A DNA stretch of 64,000 nt. Origin: Candidatus Marimicrobium litorale (GTDB taxonomy: Bacteria > Pseudomonadota > Gammaproteobacteria > Pseudomonadales > Halieaceae). The notes beneath the pieces were generated by a model. That model had not been told where the DNA came from and searched no databases. It saw only the letters and a list, made by a program, of their open reading frames with translations. Each line of letters begins with the position of its first letter. Position 1 is the stretch's first letter. The translations under genes were made by a program, and so were the position numbers. Positions 45,062 through 55,200 of the stretch are shown piece by piece. Location: assembly GCF_026262645.1 (NCBI RefSeq), contig NZ_SHNO01000001.1, positions 2,914,001 through 2,978,000 of the forward strand, written 5' to 3'.

Positions 45062-47317
45062 ATGTCTGACATCCAACAGATGGACAGTGGTGGCACCGAG
45101 CAGGTGTCAATGAAAACCTATGCGGAGAAGGCTTACCTGGATTATTCCATGTACGTGATTCTCGACCGTGCCTTGCCCAACGTGGCAGATGGCCTGAAAC
45201 CGGTGCAACGCCGTATCATCTATGCAATGAGTGAGCTGGGACTGAAGTCGTCTGCCAAATTCAAGAAGTCCGCGCGAACTGTCGGCGACGTGATTGGTAA
45301 GTTTCATCCCCACGGTGACAGCGCTGCCTATGAAGCCATGGTGCTCATGGCGCAGGACTTCAGTTACCGCTACCCGTTGGTGGATGGACAGGGCAACTGG
45401 GGATCACCGGATGATCCCAAGTCCTTCGCGGCAATGCGCTATACGGAATCGCGACTGACGTCATACGCCGATGTTCTGCTTGCAGAGCTGGGCCAGGGCA
45501 CGGTTGACTGGGTGCCTAATTTCGACAGCACCATGGATGAACCCGCAGTGCTGCCAGCGCAGGTGCCCAATATACTACTAAACGGCACTACGGGAATTGC
45601 AGTGGGCATGGCGACCGACATTCCTCCGCATAACCTGCGAGAGGTCGTTGCGGCGACGATCAAGTTACTGGGATCGCCGAAGGCCACCGTGGCGGATTTG
45701 TGTGAGCACGTGCAGGGCCCAGACTTTCCGACTAATGCGGAGATTATTACGCCACGGGATGAGATCGTTGCCCTGTACGAGACGGGCCGCGGTGGTTTGC
45801 GTATGCGAGCGGTTTGGGACACGGAAGGCGGAGATATTGTCATTACCGCCCTGCCCCACCAGGTGTCCGGATCTCGCTTGCTGGAGCAGGTCGCACAGCA
45901 GATGCAGGCGAAAAAACTGCCTATGGTGTCTGACTTGCGGGATGAATCAGACCATGAAAACCCGACGAGACTGATAATCGTTCCGCGCTCGAACCGTGTT
46001 GATCTTGAAGCCCTGATGAGTCACCTCTTCGCTACCACAGATTTGGAGCGCACCTACAGGGTGAACATCAATGTAATTGGCATCGACGGTCGTCCTGCGG
46101 TGAAACCGTTGAACCAGCTGCTCAAGGAGTGGCTCAAGTTCCGCACTGCTACTGTGCGTCGTCGCTTGGAAAACCGTTTGACGAAGGTGGAGAGGCGGCT
46201 CGAAATCCTCGAGGGTTATCTCGTCGCTTTCCTCAATATTGATGAAGTGATTCATATCATCCGCACCGAGGATAAGCCCAAGCCGGCATTGATGAAGCGG
46301 TTCAAAATTTCGGATACTCAGGCCGAGGCAATTCTCGAGTTGAAACTGCGCAACCTCGCCAAGCTGGAAGAAATGAATATCAAAACAGAGCAGAAAGATT
46401 TAGGGAAAGAACGCGATGCTCTAAAGAAAACGCTGGGCAGTGATGCACGGCTGAAAACACTGATTAAGAAAGAGCTGATCGAGGTGGCGGAGAAATACGG
46501 TGATGATCGGCGCTCACCCTTGGTCGGGCGCGAAGAGGCCAAGGCATTTAGCGAATTAGAACTTGTCGCGGCGGATCCGATTACCGTAGTGATGTCGGAA
46601 AAAGGCTGGATAAGGGCGGCCAAGGGCCATGATATTGACCCAACCAGCCTGAGCTACAAATCCGGCGATAGCTATAAGATGAGCGCCACCGGGCGCAGCA
46701 ACCAGCCCGCCGTTATTATCGATTCAACGGGTCGGGCGTATACCGTGGCCTCACATAACCTGCCCTCTGCCCGCGGTCAGGGTGAGCCGGTTACCGGCCG
46801 TATCAACCCCCCGTCTGGCGCCACCTTCGAGGGCCTTATGATGGGAGACGAGAGCGTGCTTTTCCTGCTGGCAAGCGATGCCGGTTATGGGTTCGTGGCG
46901 CGCCTGGGTGATCTGCAAAGTAAGAACCGCGCAGGAAAGGCGGCGCTTACCCTGCCTAAGGGAGGGCGCGTGCTGCAGGCCGCGGCGATATCTGTAATGG
47001 ACGATGCCATGGTTGCCGCAGTCTCCAACGAGGGGCGACTTCTCATATTCCCTCTGGCGGACCTTCCGCAAATGTCGCGTGGCAAGGGCAACAAGATCAT
47101 CGGAATCCCCGCGGCGCGGGTCAAGGAGCGAGAGGAATTCGTTATATCGGTCCAGGTGATCACGCCTGGGGATAGCCTCGTAATTCATTCCGGCAAGCGT
47201 CACCACAGCATTAAATTCAGCGATCTCGAGCACTATCGGGGTGAGCGTGGACGTCGGGGCAATAAGCTGCCCCGCGGTTTTCAAAAGGTAGACAGGATGG
47301 AAGTCGCTGCAGGTTAG
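45062..47317 (+). CDS. parC: DNA topoisomerase IV subunit A
   Basis: 751 residues. With ParE it decatenates daughter chromosomes. The active Tyr is about residue 127 ([10 protein letters not shown]). The quinolone-resistance region [13 protein letters not shown] has Ser87 and Glu91 in the positions of E. coli Ser80 and Glu84, that is the susceptible-type residues. The C-terminal beta-pinwheel is shorter than in GyrA and lacks the GyrA box. parE is not in the window. Confidence 0.97.
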   Translation: MSDIQQMDSGGTEQVSMKTYAEKAYLDYSMYVILDRALPNVADGLKPVQRRIIYAMSELGLKSSAKFKKSARTVGDVIGKFHPHGDSAAYEAMVLMAQDFSYRYPLVDGQGNWGSPDDPKSFAAMRYTESRLTSYADVLLAELGQGTVDWVPNFDSTMDEPAVLPAQVPNILLNGTTGIAVGMATDIPPHNLREVVAATIKLLGSPKATVADLCEHVQGPDFPTNAEIITPRDEIVALYETGRGGLRMRAVWDTEGGDIVITALPHQVSGSRLLEQVAQQMQAKKLPMVSDLRDESDHENPTRLIIVPRSNRVDLEALMSHLFATTDLERTYRVNINVIGIDGRPAVKPLNQLLKEWLKFRTATVRRRLENRLTKVERRLEILEGYLVAFLNIDEVIHIIRTEDKPKPALMKRFKISDTQAEAILELKLRNLAKLEEMNIKTEQKDLGKERDALKKTLGSDARLKTLIKKELIEVAEKYGDDRRSPLVGREEAKAFSELELVAADPITVVMSEKGWIRAAKGHDIDPTSLSYKSGDSYKMSATGRSNQPAVIIDSTGRAYTVASHNLPSARGQGEPVTGRINPPSGATFEGLMMGDESVLFLLASDAGYGFVARLGDLQSKNRAGKAALTLPKGGRVLQAAAISVMDDAMVAAVSNEGRLLIFPLADLPQMSRGKGNKIIGIPAARVKEREEFVISVQVITPGDSLVIHSGKRHHSIKFSDLEHYRGERGRRGNKLPRGFQKVDRMEVAAG

Positions 47318-47333
47318 TTCAGCGATTCGCGCC

Positions 47334-48638
47334 CTATCTTATGCCCGGATCGGTCAGGCGCTTTAGTACCAGGCGCAGTTGCCGTTCCAGCAGATCTTGG
47401 AACTGGCCAGCAAATTCCTCAATCACAGCGTAGTCCATTACCTCCGTGGGGCGACATTCGAGACGTGTTGAGATGTCAGTATCCTCTACTGCGGCGGGTG
47501 CCAGTAGAATATTCGGCGGCATGCTCGTGCAGACTGACTGCAATTCGTCGAGAGTATGCTGCGTGTAGAGCCCCGGATAAATATCATCGCCACCGCCCGC
47601 GCCCAACTCACTTTGTGATATCGCCATTGACAGGGACAGGGATAGCGTCATGTCCTTCTCCAGTGACTGGCACACTGTCTTGATTAGCCAGGCGCAGGAG
47701 GCCGCTCTGAATGCGGCACTGCCTGCGCTGTTGTTGCCACTGAAATAAACCGCTAGCCCGAACTGTCGCGCGACCTGCAGATTTCCCGCATAAAACCCGG
47801 ATGCAGCGTAAACGATCTGGTGAATGCGTGCGATATAAGCGTGGAGGGAATGCTCATCCAGCGTATCCACATAGTTAGCTAGACTGGTCAGTTGCAGATA
47901 CAGAACGGCGGTAGCCTGATAGTTTTCTTCCTGAGGCCCCGGTTCACTGCGTGCTTGCAGCAGGTCCATCGGCAGTGCATCAATGCGCTTTTGCAACAGG
48001 GATAGCTCGTTGGTCGGCAGCGGCATTCCAGTATCTTCTTCCAGCGCAACCTTGCGAGCGAGCGCGGACATGCGCCCACCGAGGCGTTGGCCAAAATGAC
48101 GACCCACGCCATAAACCGCAAGGCTGAGAAGTACTGCGAGACCGAGCATACTTATCACAAGGCGTTGCTGGGCTGCGCGGTCGTTGTCGGCACTAATAGT
48201 GATAATCACGTGGCCGGCGATATCTGATTCGATACGCACAGGCTCGCTGTATTCGTACAGGTATCTACCCTGGCTTGTCCCCGCCAGGCCCAGAACCTTG
48301 CCCTCTACATCATTAACGGCAATTACGGCGGCGGAGGAGTGGTTGATGATGCGGCGCAAAGAGGCGGAGACGCTGAGCAGGTCGCCGCTTTCAAGGGCTG
48401 TGCCGACGCGCGCAGCGACCAGCCGGGCGAGAGCGGCACCATACTCCTCCCGCAGTAGTGATTGCATGTGAGAAGTAGATATAGCACCCAGCGCGATAAG
48501 GGCGAGACTTACAAGGAGGCACAAGCCTGCGGTAAGGACAGCAAACTGTTGACCGATACTGGATTGACGGAGACGTTTGTTCACAGTTTTTGAATGTTTA
48601 GCGAGTTTGCCCGTGACACAAGTATAAACCAGTCGCAT
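47334..48638 (-). CDS. AhpA/YtjB-like membrane sensor with C-terminal cyclase-like domain
   Basis: 434 residues. Two transmembrane helices (about 33-55 and 165-182) bracket a periplasmic domain of some 110 residues, as in YtjB/Smp and AhpA proteins. The cytoplasmic part (from about 185) begins with a short linker and has a region like class III nucleotide cyclases (QATAVLYLQLTSLANYVDTL, and FGLAVYFSGNN), but the catalytic Asp residues are not evident, so it may be inactive as a cyclase. It is divergent from serB, as ytjB is in E. coli, and converges with parC. The start could be a GTG 54 bases downstream. Confidence 0.7.
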   Translation of the reverse strand: MRLVYTCVTGKLAKHSKTVNKRLRQSSIGQQFAVLTAGLCLLVSLALIALGAISTSHMQSLLREEYGAALARLVAARVGTALESGDLLSVSASLRRIINHSSAAVIAVNDVEGKVLGLAGTSQGRYLYEYSEPVRIESDIAGHVIITISADNDRAAQQRLVISMLGLAVLLSLAVYGVGRHFGQRLGGRMSALARKVALEEDTGMPLPTNELSLLQKRIDALPMDLLQARSEPGPQEENYQATAVLYLQLTSLANYVDTLDEHSLHAYIARIHQIVYAASGFYAGNLQVARQFGLAVYFSGNNSAGSAAFRAASCAWLIKTVCQSLEKDMTLSLSLSMAISQSELGAGGGDDIYPGLYTQHTLDELQSVCTSMPPNILLAPAAVEDTDISTRLECRPTEVMDYAVIEEFAGQFQDLLERQLRLVLKRLTDPGIR

Positions 48639-48749
48639 CCTGAAGTAATGGCCCGCGCAGTGGTCGGCATTTTTGGGCGGGAAGTGCTATCTTTTAGCGC
48701 CTGACGTGAACGGTTAGAATGTCTGATCTGAACAAGAATGGAATCCTGA

Positions 48750-49964
48750 GTGAATCATATATTACTCATAACGCTATCCGGAGACGACCAATCCGGCGTC
48801 ACCGCCGGATTGACGTCAATCCTGGCTCGGCACTCCGTCAATATTCTCGATATTGGCCAGGCGGTGATCCATTCGACGCTCACGCTGGGGTTGTTGGTAG
48901 AATTACCCGTTGACACTCCCTCAGAAGAAGTCGTTGCTGCGATAAAAGCGTTCGCTGCCGCCCGTGGACTGCGCGTGATCACAGATAAAGTGTCCGGAGA
49001 TAGCTACAACCACTGGGTCGACGCACAGGGCATGGAGCGTTACATCATTACGCTGTTGGCGCGCAAGATTACCTCGGACCAGATCGCTCGAGTTACCTCT
49101 GTGATATCCGCTCACGGCCTGAATATTCAAGGCATTAACAGGCTTTCTGGCCGCATACCTATGGGTAAACTGCCGGACCAGAGTAAAGCCTGCGTAGAAT
49201 TCTCTGCGCGCGGTTCGCTGCCGGCTGCGGCAGAGTTCCGCCGCGAATTGCTTGAAGTAGCGGGAGCCCTGGATGTCGATCTCGCTTACCAGCAAGACAA
49301 CATGTATCGGCGTAATCGCCGTCTGGTTGTGTTTGACATGGACTCTACCCTGATAGAGGCGGAAGTTATTGATGAGCTGGCGAAGGTAGCGGGCGTGGGT
49401 GATGAGGTCAGTGCAATTACCGAGCGAGCGATGCGTGGAGAGATCGATTTTTCCGAGAGTTTTCGTAAGCGAGTTGCGCTGCTTTGTGGCTTGAAAGAGA
49501 GCGCTCTGAGGCGAGTGGCGGATGAGTTGAAGATCACGGAGGGAGCCGAGCATCTGATATCGACACTGCGCGCCCTGGGTTTCAAGACAGCAATTTTGTC
49601 AGGGGGGTTTACCTATTTCGCACGCCATTTACAGGAGCGGCTGGGTATAGACTACGTATATGCCAACGAACTGGATATCGACGATGGCATCGTGACAGGC
49701 AAGGTTTCAGGCACTATCGTAGACGGTGCGCGAAAGGCAGAACTGCTGCGTCAGTTGGCTCGGGAAGAGGGTATTGACCTGCAGCAGGTTATCGCTGTGG
49801 GCGATGGGGCCAACGATCTGCCTATGCTCAGCATTGCGGGTCTGGGAATCGCGTTCAGGGCTAAACCGCTGGTAAAGAAAACTGCCGAGCAGTCAATATC
49901 GACTCTAGGCCTCGATGCAATTCTTTACCTGCTGGGAATTTCCGACAAGCACCAACGGCCCTGA
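48750..49964 (+). CDS. serB: Phosphoserine phosphatase
   Basis: 404 residues. Two N-terminal ACT-like domains (residues 1-180) precede a HAD phosphatase domain. The last step of serine synthesis removes phosphate from phosphoserine. HAD motifs: DMDSTLIE (nucleophile DxD), LSGGFTYF, and GDGANDLPML. The length with two ACT domains fits marine gammaproteobacterial and Pseudomonas SerB rather than the shorter enteric form. Starts at GTG 48750. Confidence 0.96.
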   Translation: MNHILLITLSGDDQSGVTAGLTSILARHSVNILDIGQAVIHSTLTLGLLVELPVDTPSEEVVAAIKAFAAARGLRVITDKVSGDSYNHWVDAQGMERYIITLLARKITSDQIARVTSVISAHGLNIQGINRLSGRIPMGKLPDQSKACVEFSARGSLPAAAEFRRELLEVAGALDVDLAYQQDNMYRRNRRLVVFDMDSTLIEAEVIDELAKVAGVGDEVSAITERAMRGEIDFSESFRKRVALLCGLKESALRRVADELKITEGAEHLISTLRALGFKTAILSGGFTYFARHLQERLGIDYVYANELDIDDGIVTGKVSGTIVDGARKAELLRQLAREEGIDLQQVIAVGDGANDLPMLSIAGLGIAFRAKPLVKKTAEQSISTLGLDAILYLLGISDKHQRP

Positions 49965-49970
49965 CTGTCG

Positions 49971-51785
49971 CTAGATATTGCTCCATAGCGAGTCAAATTC
50001 ACCCTTACCTGGCTTTTTACCATGATTTGTCAGGACGTCGCCTAGCTCCTGAATATAGCGGAATTCGAACTGTTCGAAGCCTCCGGTTGAGTTCAGTTGC
50101 CGCACTAACTGGATGCTTTGCACTCCCAGGTTGTTTTGCAGGATGAGCTTCTGCCGCTCTTTAAAGCTGGCCCGTGGCGTGATCAGGGTGTGGGGCTGTC
50201 CTACAATCTTGATTTCGGGCAGCAGCAACACTCTCTGCGGTGGAGAATCCTCCAATCCGTTGCGGCGGATATTAGCGCCGCAGGCAATGGCCCGAGGACT
50301 CAATAGTTCAAGGCCTATGAGAGTTTTAGCATCCGGCAGTCTGCTCAGCCAGCGTATGACCGCGATTGCCCAGTCGTTTTTTTCCCTGTCTTCCTTGACC
50401 CCCACGATGTCACCCACACGGGCATCACCTGGAGATTCATCTATCCATTCGAGACAGTAACCGTTTGCACTGGTGTCAGCCAACTGCGCCTCGAAAACAG
50501 ACAGTTTTTCGGGTGTTGATGCCGCTGCGCTTTCCTCTTCCATCACTTTGGTTCTGGTTACGGTATCGAGCTCGACATGAATTTCCTGCTCAACTTTTGT
50601 TTGCTGCTTACTGCCGTCCGCGGAACTCTCGTTTCTCCAGATATTTGCCTTGTCCAGACCTTTTGAGAATGGATTTCCCTGATTGTTGAAAGGGTCATGA
50701 CCGGCATTGCCTTGCGACTGTTTGTGTTTGAGCATTTGCTGCCGGGACACTTGCTTGTGCGTATTATTAAGTCCGAGGCAAATCCACAGGGGACTGTTGG
50801 AAGCGGTGCGCTTGAAATTCCGCATCAGCCTGCTGCCCAGCGCTGTAATGACATGTTGTAGCAGGTTGGCAGAGATGCCGGTGTCCTTGTCGAAGATTGC
50901 TTTCTCACTGTCCAGTCGCTGCTGCAGCGCGTTGAGCTCGCTCAGTAATGGCTCGCAATCCAGAGTGCGGCAGCCCGCCGTGGGCTGTTCCCGGTGGAGC
51001 GCCCGGTACTGTGGCGGTTTATCGCTTTCCAGATCGGCCAGATACAATTCCTCTCCTGTCTCCCGCTTGTTCAGGCTAATTTTTTCGCCCCAGTTGCGGG
51101 AATTGCGGTGCAAAGTCGTCAGGTCACTTTGGCGCAGTTGGTTGGGTTTGCAGCAGCTGAGTAACAGGGCCTGCACATAAGCCGCTTTTATGGTGGCACC
51201 GCCAGAGAGCGGTTCTGGTACCGGTAGCCCGGTGAGTCCCTGGTATTCTGCCAAAGCATAGAGTTGGTGCTGCATTTCCCAGCACCCCTCCTCCACCGGC
51301 ATATGCAACTGCAGCATGTAAAGAATCTTGCGCGAGTTAAATAGAAGCGCTCTCTGAATGGCCTGGCAAGCGAGGCGAGCTGGGTTAGTGTCCTGTATCG
51401 AGTCCCGCTGCTGAATGGCGTGCATTGCGGCAAGCGCATAGCCCGCGGTAGTGAGCGTGCATAGCCGGTTGCCGATAGCGGCCATTGACTTCGGTTCCGA
51501 GGACATAATCAGAGGCTGATTGAGAAAGCGTTTACACAGATTGGCCAGTGCCATATCGATATTTGGATAAAGCGCGTCTAGCAGGTTGTAGCGTGTCTTT
51601 GGGGGCAAGCTTGTCCGGTTCAGATCATCAAGTGCCTGCAGCAGCATGTTTACCAATCGGGGGGTGTCCATTATCGGTAGTGCATCGATCCATGCCCGCA
51701 CACCGTCTTCGCTGGCCGCGAACAGGCTGAGCTCGGATTTGTCTTGGCGGGGTAGCTTCAAAGTGCTTGAGCTGAGGTCTTGCAT
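49971..51785 (-). CDS. Large cytoplasmic protein with PilZ-like C-terminal part
   Basis: 604 residues, function unknown. It has no signal peptide or membrane helix. The N-terminal half is helical and the middle is polar and Gln/Lys/Glu-rich (about 360-430). The C-terminal 150 residues (YCLEWIDESPGDARVGDIVGVKEDREKNDWAIAVIRW and later LIGLELLSP) read as a beta-barrel like PilZ domains, but the RxxxR and D/NxSxxG residues for c-di-GMP are not clear. A gene of this kind lies next to serB in pseudomonads (from memory). ATG 51785 is chosen; a GTG at 51860 is in frame. Confidence 0.6.
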   Translation of the reverse strand: MQDLSSSTLKLPRQDKSELSLFAASEDGVRAWIDALPIMDTPRLVNMLLQALDDLNRTSLPPKTRYNLLDALYPNIDMALANLCKRFLNQPLIMSSEPKSMAAIGNRLCTLTTAGYALAAMHAIQQRDSIQDTNPARLACQAIQRALLFNSRKILYMLQLHMPVEEGCWEMQHQLYALAEYQGLTGLPVPEPLSGGATIKAAYVQALLLSCCKPNQLRQSDLTTLHRNSRNWGEKISLNKRETGEELYLADLESDKPPQYRALHREQPTAGCRTLDCEPLLSELNALQQRLDSEKAIFDKDTGISANLLQHVITALGSRLMRNFKRTASNSPLWICLGLNNTHKQVSRQQMLKHKQSQGNAGHDPFNNQGNPFSKGLDKANIWRNESSADGSKQQTKVEQEIHVELDTVTRTKVMEEESAAASTPEKLSVFEAQLADTSANGYCLEWIDESPGDARVGDIVGVKEDREKNDWAIAVIRWLSRLPDAKTLIGLELLSPRAIACGANIRRNGLEDSPPQRVLLLPEIKIVGQPHTLITPRASFKERQKLILQNNLGVQSIQLVRQLNSTGGFEQFEFRYIQELGDVLTNHGKKPGKGEFDSLWSNI

Positions 51786-51931
51786 AGCACGCAATCCATA
51801 ACGTTCGAGGAATGACACCCTGGACGATAAGAATAGCCCAATATGCAGTGGTGTCGCCACCCGACACCTGCCAATGCATCGTCTCGTGAGGTATTATGGC
51901 GCCCACCGCACAACGTACATAGGCGATTCCC

Positions 51932-52504
51932 ATGGCGAACCACTCCACAAATGAATTCCGGTCCGGCTTGAAGGTCATGCTCGACGGTGACCCCTGCAGT
52001 ATTTTGGAGAATGAATTTGTGAAACCGGGGAAGGGACAAGCCTTCAACCGCGTAAGAATGCGCAACCTCAAGACAGGTCGTGTCTGGGATAGAACCTTCA
52101 AGTCTGGTGAGACGCTGGAGGGGGCGGACGTTATCGATCGCACCATGGAGTACCTCTACACTGACGGCGAGTTCTGGTTTTTCATGGAGCCTGAGACCTT
52201 CGAGCAGTTCCAGGCAGATGCCGCAGCTGTTGGTGAAAGCCACTTGTGGTTGAAGGAACAGGAAAGGTGTGAGGTGACGCTATACAATGGCAATCCCCTG
52301 AGTATTGCGCCACCCAACTTTGTTGAACTGGAAATCGTTGAGACTGACCCGGGCCTGAAGGGTGACACGGCTACTGGTGGCACTAAACCTGCAAAGCTGA
52401 GTACAGGTGCAACTGTGAAGGTGCCCCTGTTTCTGAGTGAGGGTGAGTATGTCAGAGTCGATACCCGCACGGGCGAATATCAGAACCGCGCTAACAAGCC
52501 TTAA
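51932..52504 (+). CDS. efp: Elongation factor P
   Basis: 190 residues. EF-P relieves ribosome stalling at polyproline. Lys34 sits in KPGKGQAF, the site of beta-lysylation by EpmA. The three-domain length is standard, with the last domain ending [15 protein letters not shown]. It is followed by epmA after 7 bases, so the factor and its modifying enzyme are likely co-expressed. The gene is divergent from the PilZ-like gene. Confidence 0.97.
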   Translation: MANHSTNEFRSGLKVMLDGDPCSILENEFVKPGKGQAFNRVRMRNLKTGRVWDRTFKSGETLEGADVIDRTMEYLYTDGEFWFFMEPETFEQFQADAAAVGESHLWLKEQERCEVTLYNGNPLSIAPPNFVELEIVETDPGLKGDTATGGTKPAKLSTGATVKVPLFLSEGEYVRVDTRTGEYQNRANKP

Positions 52505-52511
52505 CCATACG

Positions 52512-53456
52512 ATGCAGTGGCGTCCGACCGCGAGCTTGCCAGTCCTGCGGAAACGAGCGCAACTTCTGTCAAACCTCAGGGAATTCTTTCTTGCACGCGA
52601 TGTGCTAGAGGTCGAGACGCCGCTGCTCTGTAGCGCCGGGATAACCGATCCGTCAATAGAGCCCTACACGGTCGTCACACCGACAGCGATGCGCTTTCTG
52701 CAAACTTCCCCGGAGTATGCGATGAAGCGGCTGCTGGCTGCTTTCGGTGAACCTGTTTTTCAGGTGAGCAAGGCGTTTCGGCAAGGTGAGCAGGGCTCAC
52801 GCCACAATCCAGAGTTCACATTGCTCGAGTGGTACCGCCCCGGCTTCGACTACCACAGGCTTATGGATGAGGTAACACAGCTGCTGACTTCCTGCCTGCC
52901 ACAAAGGCCGGTTAGAAAAATCACTTATCGCAGCCTGTTTCTCGAGCAACTCGACACAGATCCTTTTACCGCAAGCGCTAACGAACTGAAGGCACTGGCC
53001 CATAAACACCTGGATCCAGGCGACCTGTCAGGAGATAAAGATTGCTGGCTGGACCTGCTGATGAGCCACGTGCTGGAGCCCAATTTAGGTCGAGAAACCT
53101 TTTGTTTTGTCTACGATTATCCGGCGTCTCAGGCTGCGCTGGCCCGTATCGAGACGGAGGACGGTGTGGCTGTTGGCAGGCGCTTTGAGTTATACGTCGA
53201 CGGTCTCGAATTGGCCAATGGCTATTGGGAACTGGCGGATGCGGCGGAGCAGCGTCGCCGTTTTGAGGCCGATAATGTGCGTTGCTCAGAACAAGGGCTG
53301 CCAGATCGTCCAGTCGACGAGCATCTGCTTGCGGCACTGGAACATGGCATGCCCGCCAGTAGCGGGGTAGCACTGGGTATCGATCGCCTTATGATGCTGA
53401 TTGTGGGTGCCCGCGAGATCCGCGATGTATTGGCGTTTGACTGGGAACGAGCCTAG
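52512..53456 (+). CDS. epmA: EF-P--(R)-beta-lysine ligase
   Basis: 314-315 residues, a truncated class II lysyl-tRNA synthetase without the anticodon domain. It attaches beta-lysine to Lys34 of EF-P. Class II motif 2 is in FRQGEQGSRHNPEFTLLEWY and motif 3 in SGVALGIDRLMMLI. LEVETPLLCSAGITDPSIEP is the typical early segment. The ATG at 52512 (MQWRPTAS) is the start of choice. epmB, the aminomutase making beta-lysine, is not in the window. Confidence 0.96.
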   Translation: MQWRPTASLPVLRKRAQLLSNLREFFLARDVLEVETPLLCSAGITDPSIEPYTVVTPTAMRFLQTSPEYAMKRLLAAFGEPVFQVSKAFRQGEQGSRHNPEFTLLEWYRPGFDYHRLMDEVTQLLTSCLPQRPVRKITYRSLFLEQLDTDPFTASANELKALAHKHLDPGDLSGDKDCWLDLLMSHVLEPNLGRETFCFVYDYPASQAALARIETEDGVAVGRRFELYVDGLELANGYWELADAAEQRRRFEADNVRCSEQGLPDRPVDEHLLAALEHGMPASSGVALGIDRLMMLIVGAREIRDVLAFDWERA

Positions 53457-53471
53457 GCTTTGCCAGCCCAT

Positions 53472-53494
53472 AAAAAAGCCGGCGCAAGGCCGGC
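53472..53494 (-). terminator. Rho-independent terminator after pntB
   Basis: Minus strand GCCGGCCTTGCGCCGGC followed by six T's. The 6-bp GCCGGC arms are perfect. It lies 25 bases after the pntB stop, between it and the convergent epmA gene. Confidence 0.85.
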
Positions 53495-53518
53495 ATTCTC
53501 GATTCAACAAAAGACTAA

Positions 53519-54871
53519 TCAACCACTGAATTCGCGCACCAGCCCACCGATAGATTCTTTGGCGTCACCAAACAGCATGCGGGTATTTTCCTTGTAGAAT
53601 AGCGGGTTTTCGATACCGGCAAATCCTGATGCCATGGAGCGCTTCAGCACAAACACTGTGCGCGCGCTGTCCACGTTAATTACCGGCATACCATAGATGG
53701 GCGAAGACTCTATTTCCCGCGCTGCCGGGTTAACTACATCGTTGGCGCCGATAACGATCGCCACGTCAACGGTTTCCATACGAGGGTTAATCTCGTCCAT
53801 TTCCAGCAGCTGGTCGTAGGGTACGTCCGCTTCTGCCAGCAGTACGTTCATATGGCCGGGCATGCGTCCTGCTACCGGGTGAATGCCAAAGCTCACTTCC
53901 GCGCCATTTTTCTCCATCATCTCGGTCAGCTCTTTTACCACGTGCTGAGCCTGAGCGACGGCCATGCCATAGCCAGGCACAATAGCAACATTGCTGGCGG
54001 CTTCCAGCACGTAGAACGCATCTTCAACGGAGATGGGCTTGATCTCGCCCTCCACTTTGGTGGTTTCCGTTTTGCCGGAACCGAATCCCGAGAACAGTAC
54101 ATTGCTCAGGGAGCGGTTCATCGCCTTGCACATTATTTGAGTCAGAATAATGCCGGCTGAGCCCACCAAAGAACCAGCCACGATGAGAATATTATTGTCC
54201 ACCGCGAATCCCGCGGCACAGGCAGCGAGGCCCGAGTAGGAGTTTAGCAGGGAGATCACGACGGGCATGTCCGCGCCGCCAATAGGGATTACCGCCATCA
54301 CGCCGAACACCAGTGACAGTCCAATGACCAGGAGTAGCCACATACTGTTGTCGGGGTTCATGCAGAACATAACGGCGCTGCCTAGAATGCTGGCTACGAT
54401 CGCACCGTTGACGAGTTGCTGGGCACTAAACAACAGCGGTGCCGAAGAGATTTTTTCGCTGAGCTTGCCGTAGGCAACCAGTGAGCCGGTGAAGGTAAGA
54501 CCGCCGATCAGGATAGACAGGACAATGGTCACCAGAGTAAATGTGTCCGAGTCTGGCGCGAGTGCAGCGGCGCCCACCAGCAGGCTGGCCATGCCGCCGA
54601 ACCCGTTGAACAGGGCCACCATTTCCGGCATTGAGGTCATCTGCACCAGACGTGCAGCAGCGGCGCCGATCGAGCCGCCAATGGCTACGCCGATCAGAAT
54701 CCAAGTGTAATCAATACCTTGGCTGAGGAGTGCCGCAACAACCGCTACCAGCATGCCCAGCGATGAAATCAGGTTGCCCCGGCGCGCGGTGGCGGGTGAG
54801 CCCAGTTGCTTCAGCCCAAAAATAAACAGTATGGCTGCGGCAACGTAAGCGAATTGAATGAAGTTATCCAT
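53519..54871 (-). CDS. pntB: NAD(P) transhydrogenase, beta subunit
   Basis: 450 residues with about eight membrane helices in the first 260 residues, then the NADP-binding domain III (IVPGYGMAVAQAQHV, and FGIHPVAGRMPGHMNVLLAEA). It couples hydride transfer between NADH and NADP+ to proton movement. It follows pntAB after 6 bases. Confidence 0.97.
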   Translation of the reverse strand: MDNFIQFAYVAAAILFIFGLKQLGSPATARRGNLISSLGMLVAVVAALLSQGIDYTWILIGVAIGGSIGAAAARLVQMTSMPEMVALFNGFGGMASLLVGAAALAPDSDTFTLVTIVLSILIGGLTFTGSLVAYGKLSEKISSAPLLFSAQQLVNGAIVASILGSAVMFCMNPDNSMWLLLVIGLSLVFGVMAVIPIGGADMPVVISLLNSYSGLAACAAGFAVDNNILIVAGSLVGSAGIILTQIMCKAMNRSLSNVLFSGFGSGKTETTKVEGEIKPISVEDAFYVLEAASNVAIVPGYGMAVAQAQHVVKELTEMMEKNGAEVSFGIHPVAGRMPGHMNVLLAEADVPYDQLLEMDEINPRMETVDVAIVIGANDVVNPAAREIESSPIYGMPVINVDSARTVFVLKRSMASGFAGIENPLFYKENTRMLFGDAKESIGGLVREFSG

Positions 54872-54877
54872 GGTGCC

Positions 54878-55198
54878 TTAGCTCTCCTTTTTCTTGAACA
54901 TGGCGAGCATGCGGTCGGTTACCAGGTAGCCACCCACCACATTGATGGACGCGAGTGCCACGGCGCCCACTGCCAGCCACTTGGACAGGTCGGGGTCGCC
55001 GGTGTTGCTGACCAGACTGACGGCACCGACCAGGGTGATACCGGAGATCGCGTTAGCACCCGACATGAGGGGCGTGTGCAGGGTAGCAGGCACTTTGTTG
55101 ATCAGCTCAAAGCCCAAAAAAATCGAGAGCATCAGAATGAAAGTCAGAAAAACCTCTATTGGCACCGGCGAACTTGCTTCAATAATTTCGACAATCAT
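54878..55198 (-). CDS. pntAB: NAD(P) transhydrogenase, alpha subunit part 2
   Basis: 106 residues with three membrane helices. It corresponds to the membrane part of PntA, which here is a separate chain, as in Rhodospirillum rubrum. The typical segment FELINKVPATLHTPLMSGANAISG is present. It lies 2 bases after pntAA and 6 before pntB. Confidence 0.96.
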   Translation of the reverse strand: MIVEIIEASSPVPIEVFLTFILMLSIFLGFELINKVPATLHTPLMSGANAISGITLVGAVSLVSNTGDPDLSKWLAVGAVALASINVVGGYLVTDRMLAMFKKKES

Positions 55199-55200
55199 TA

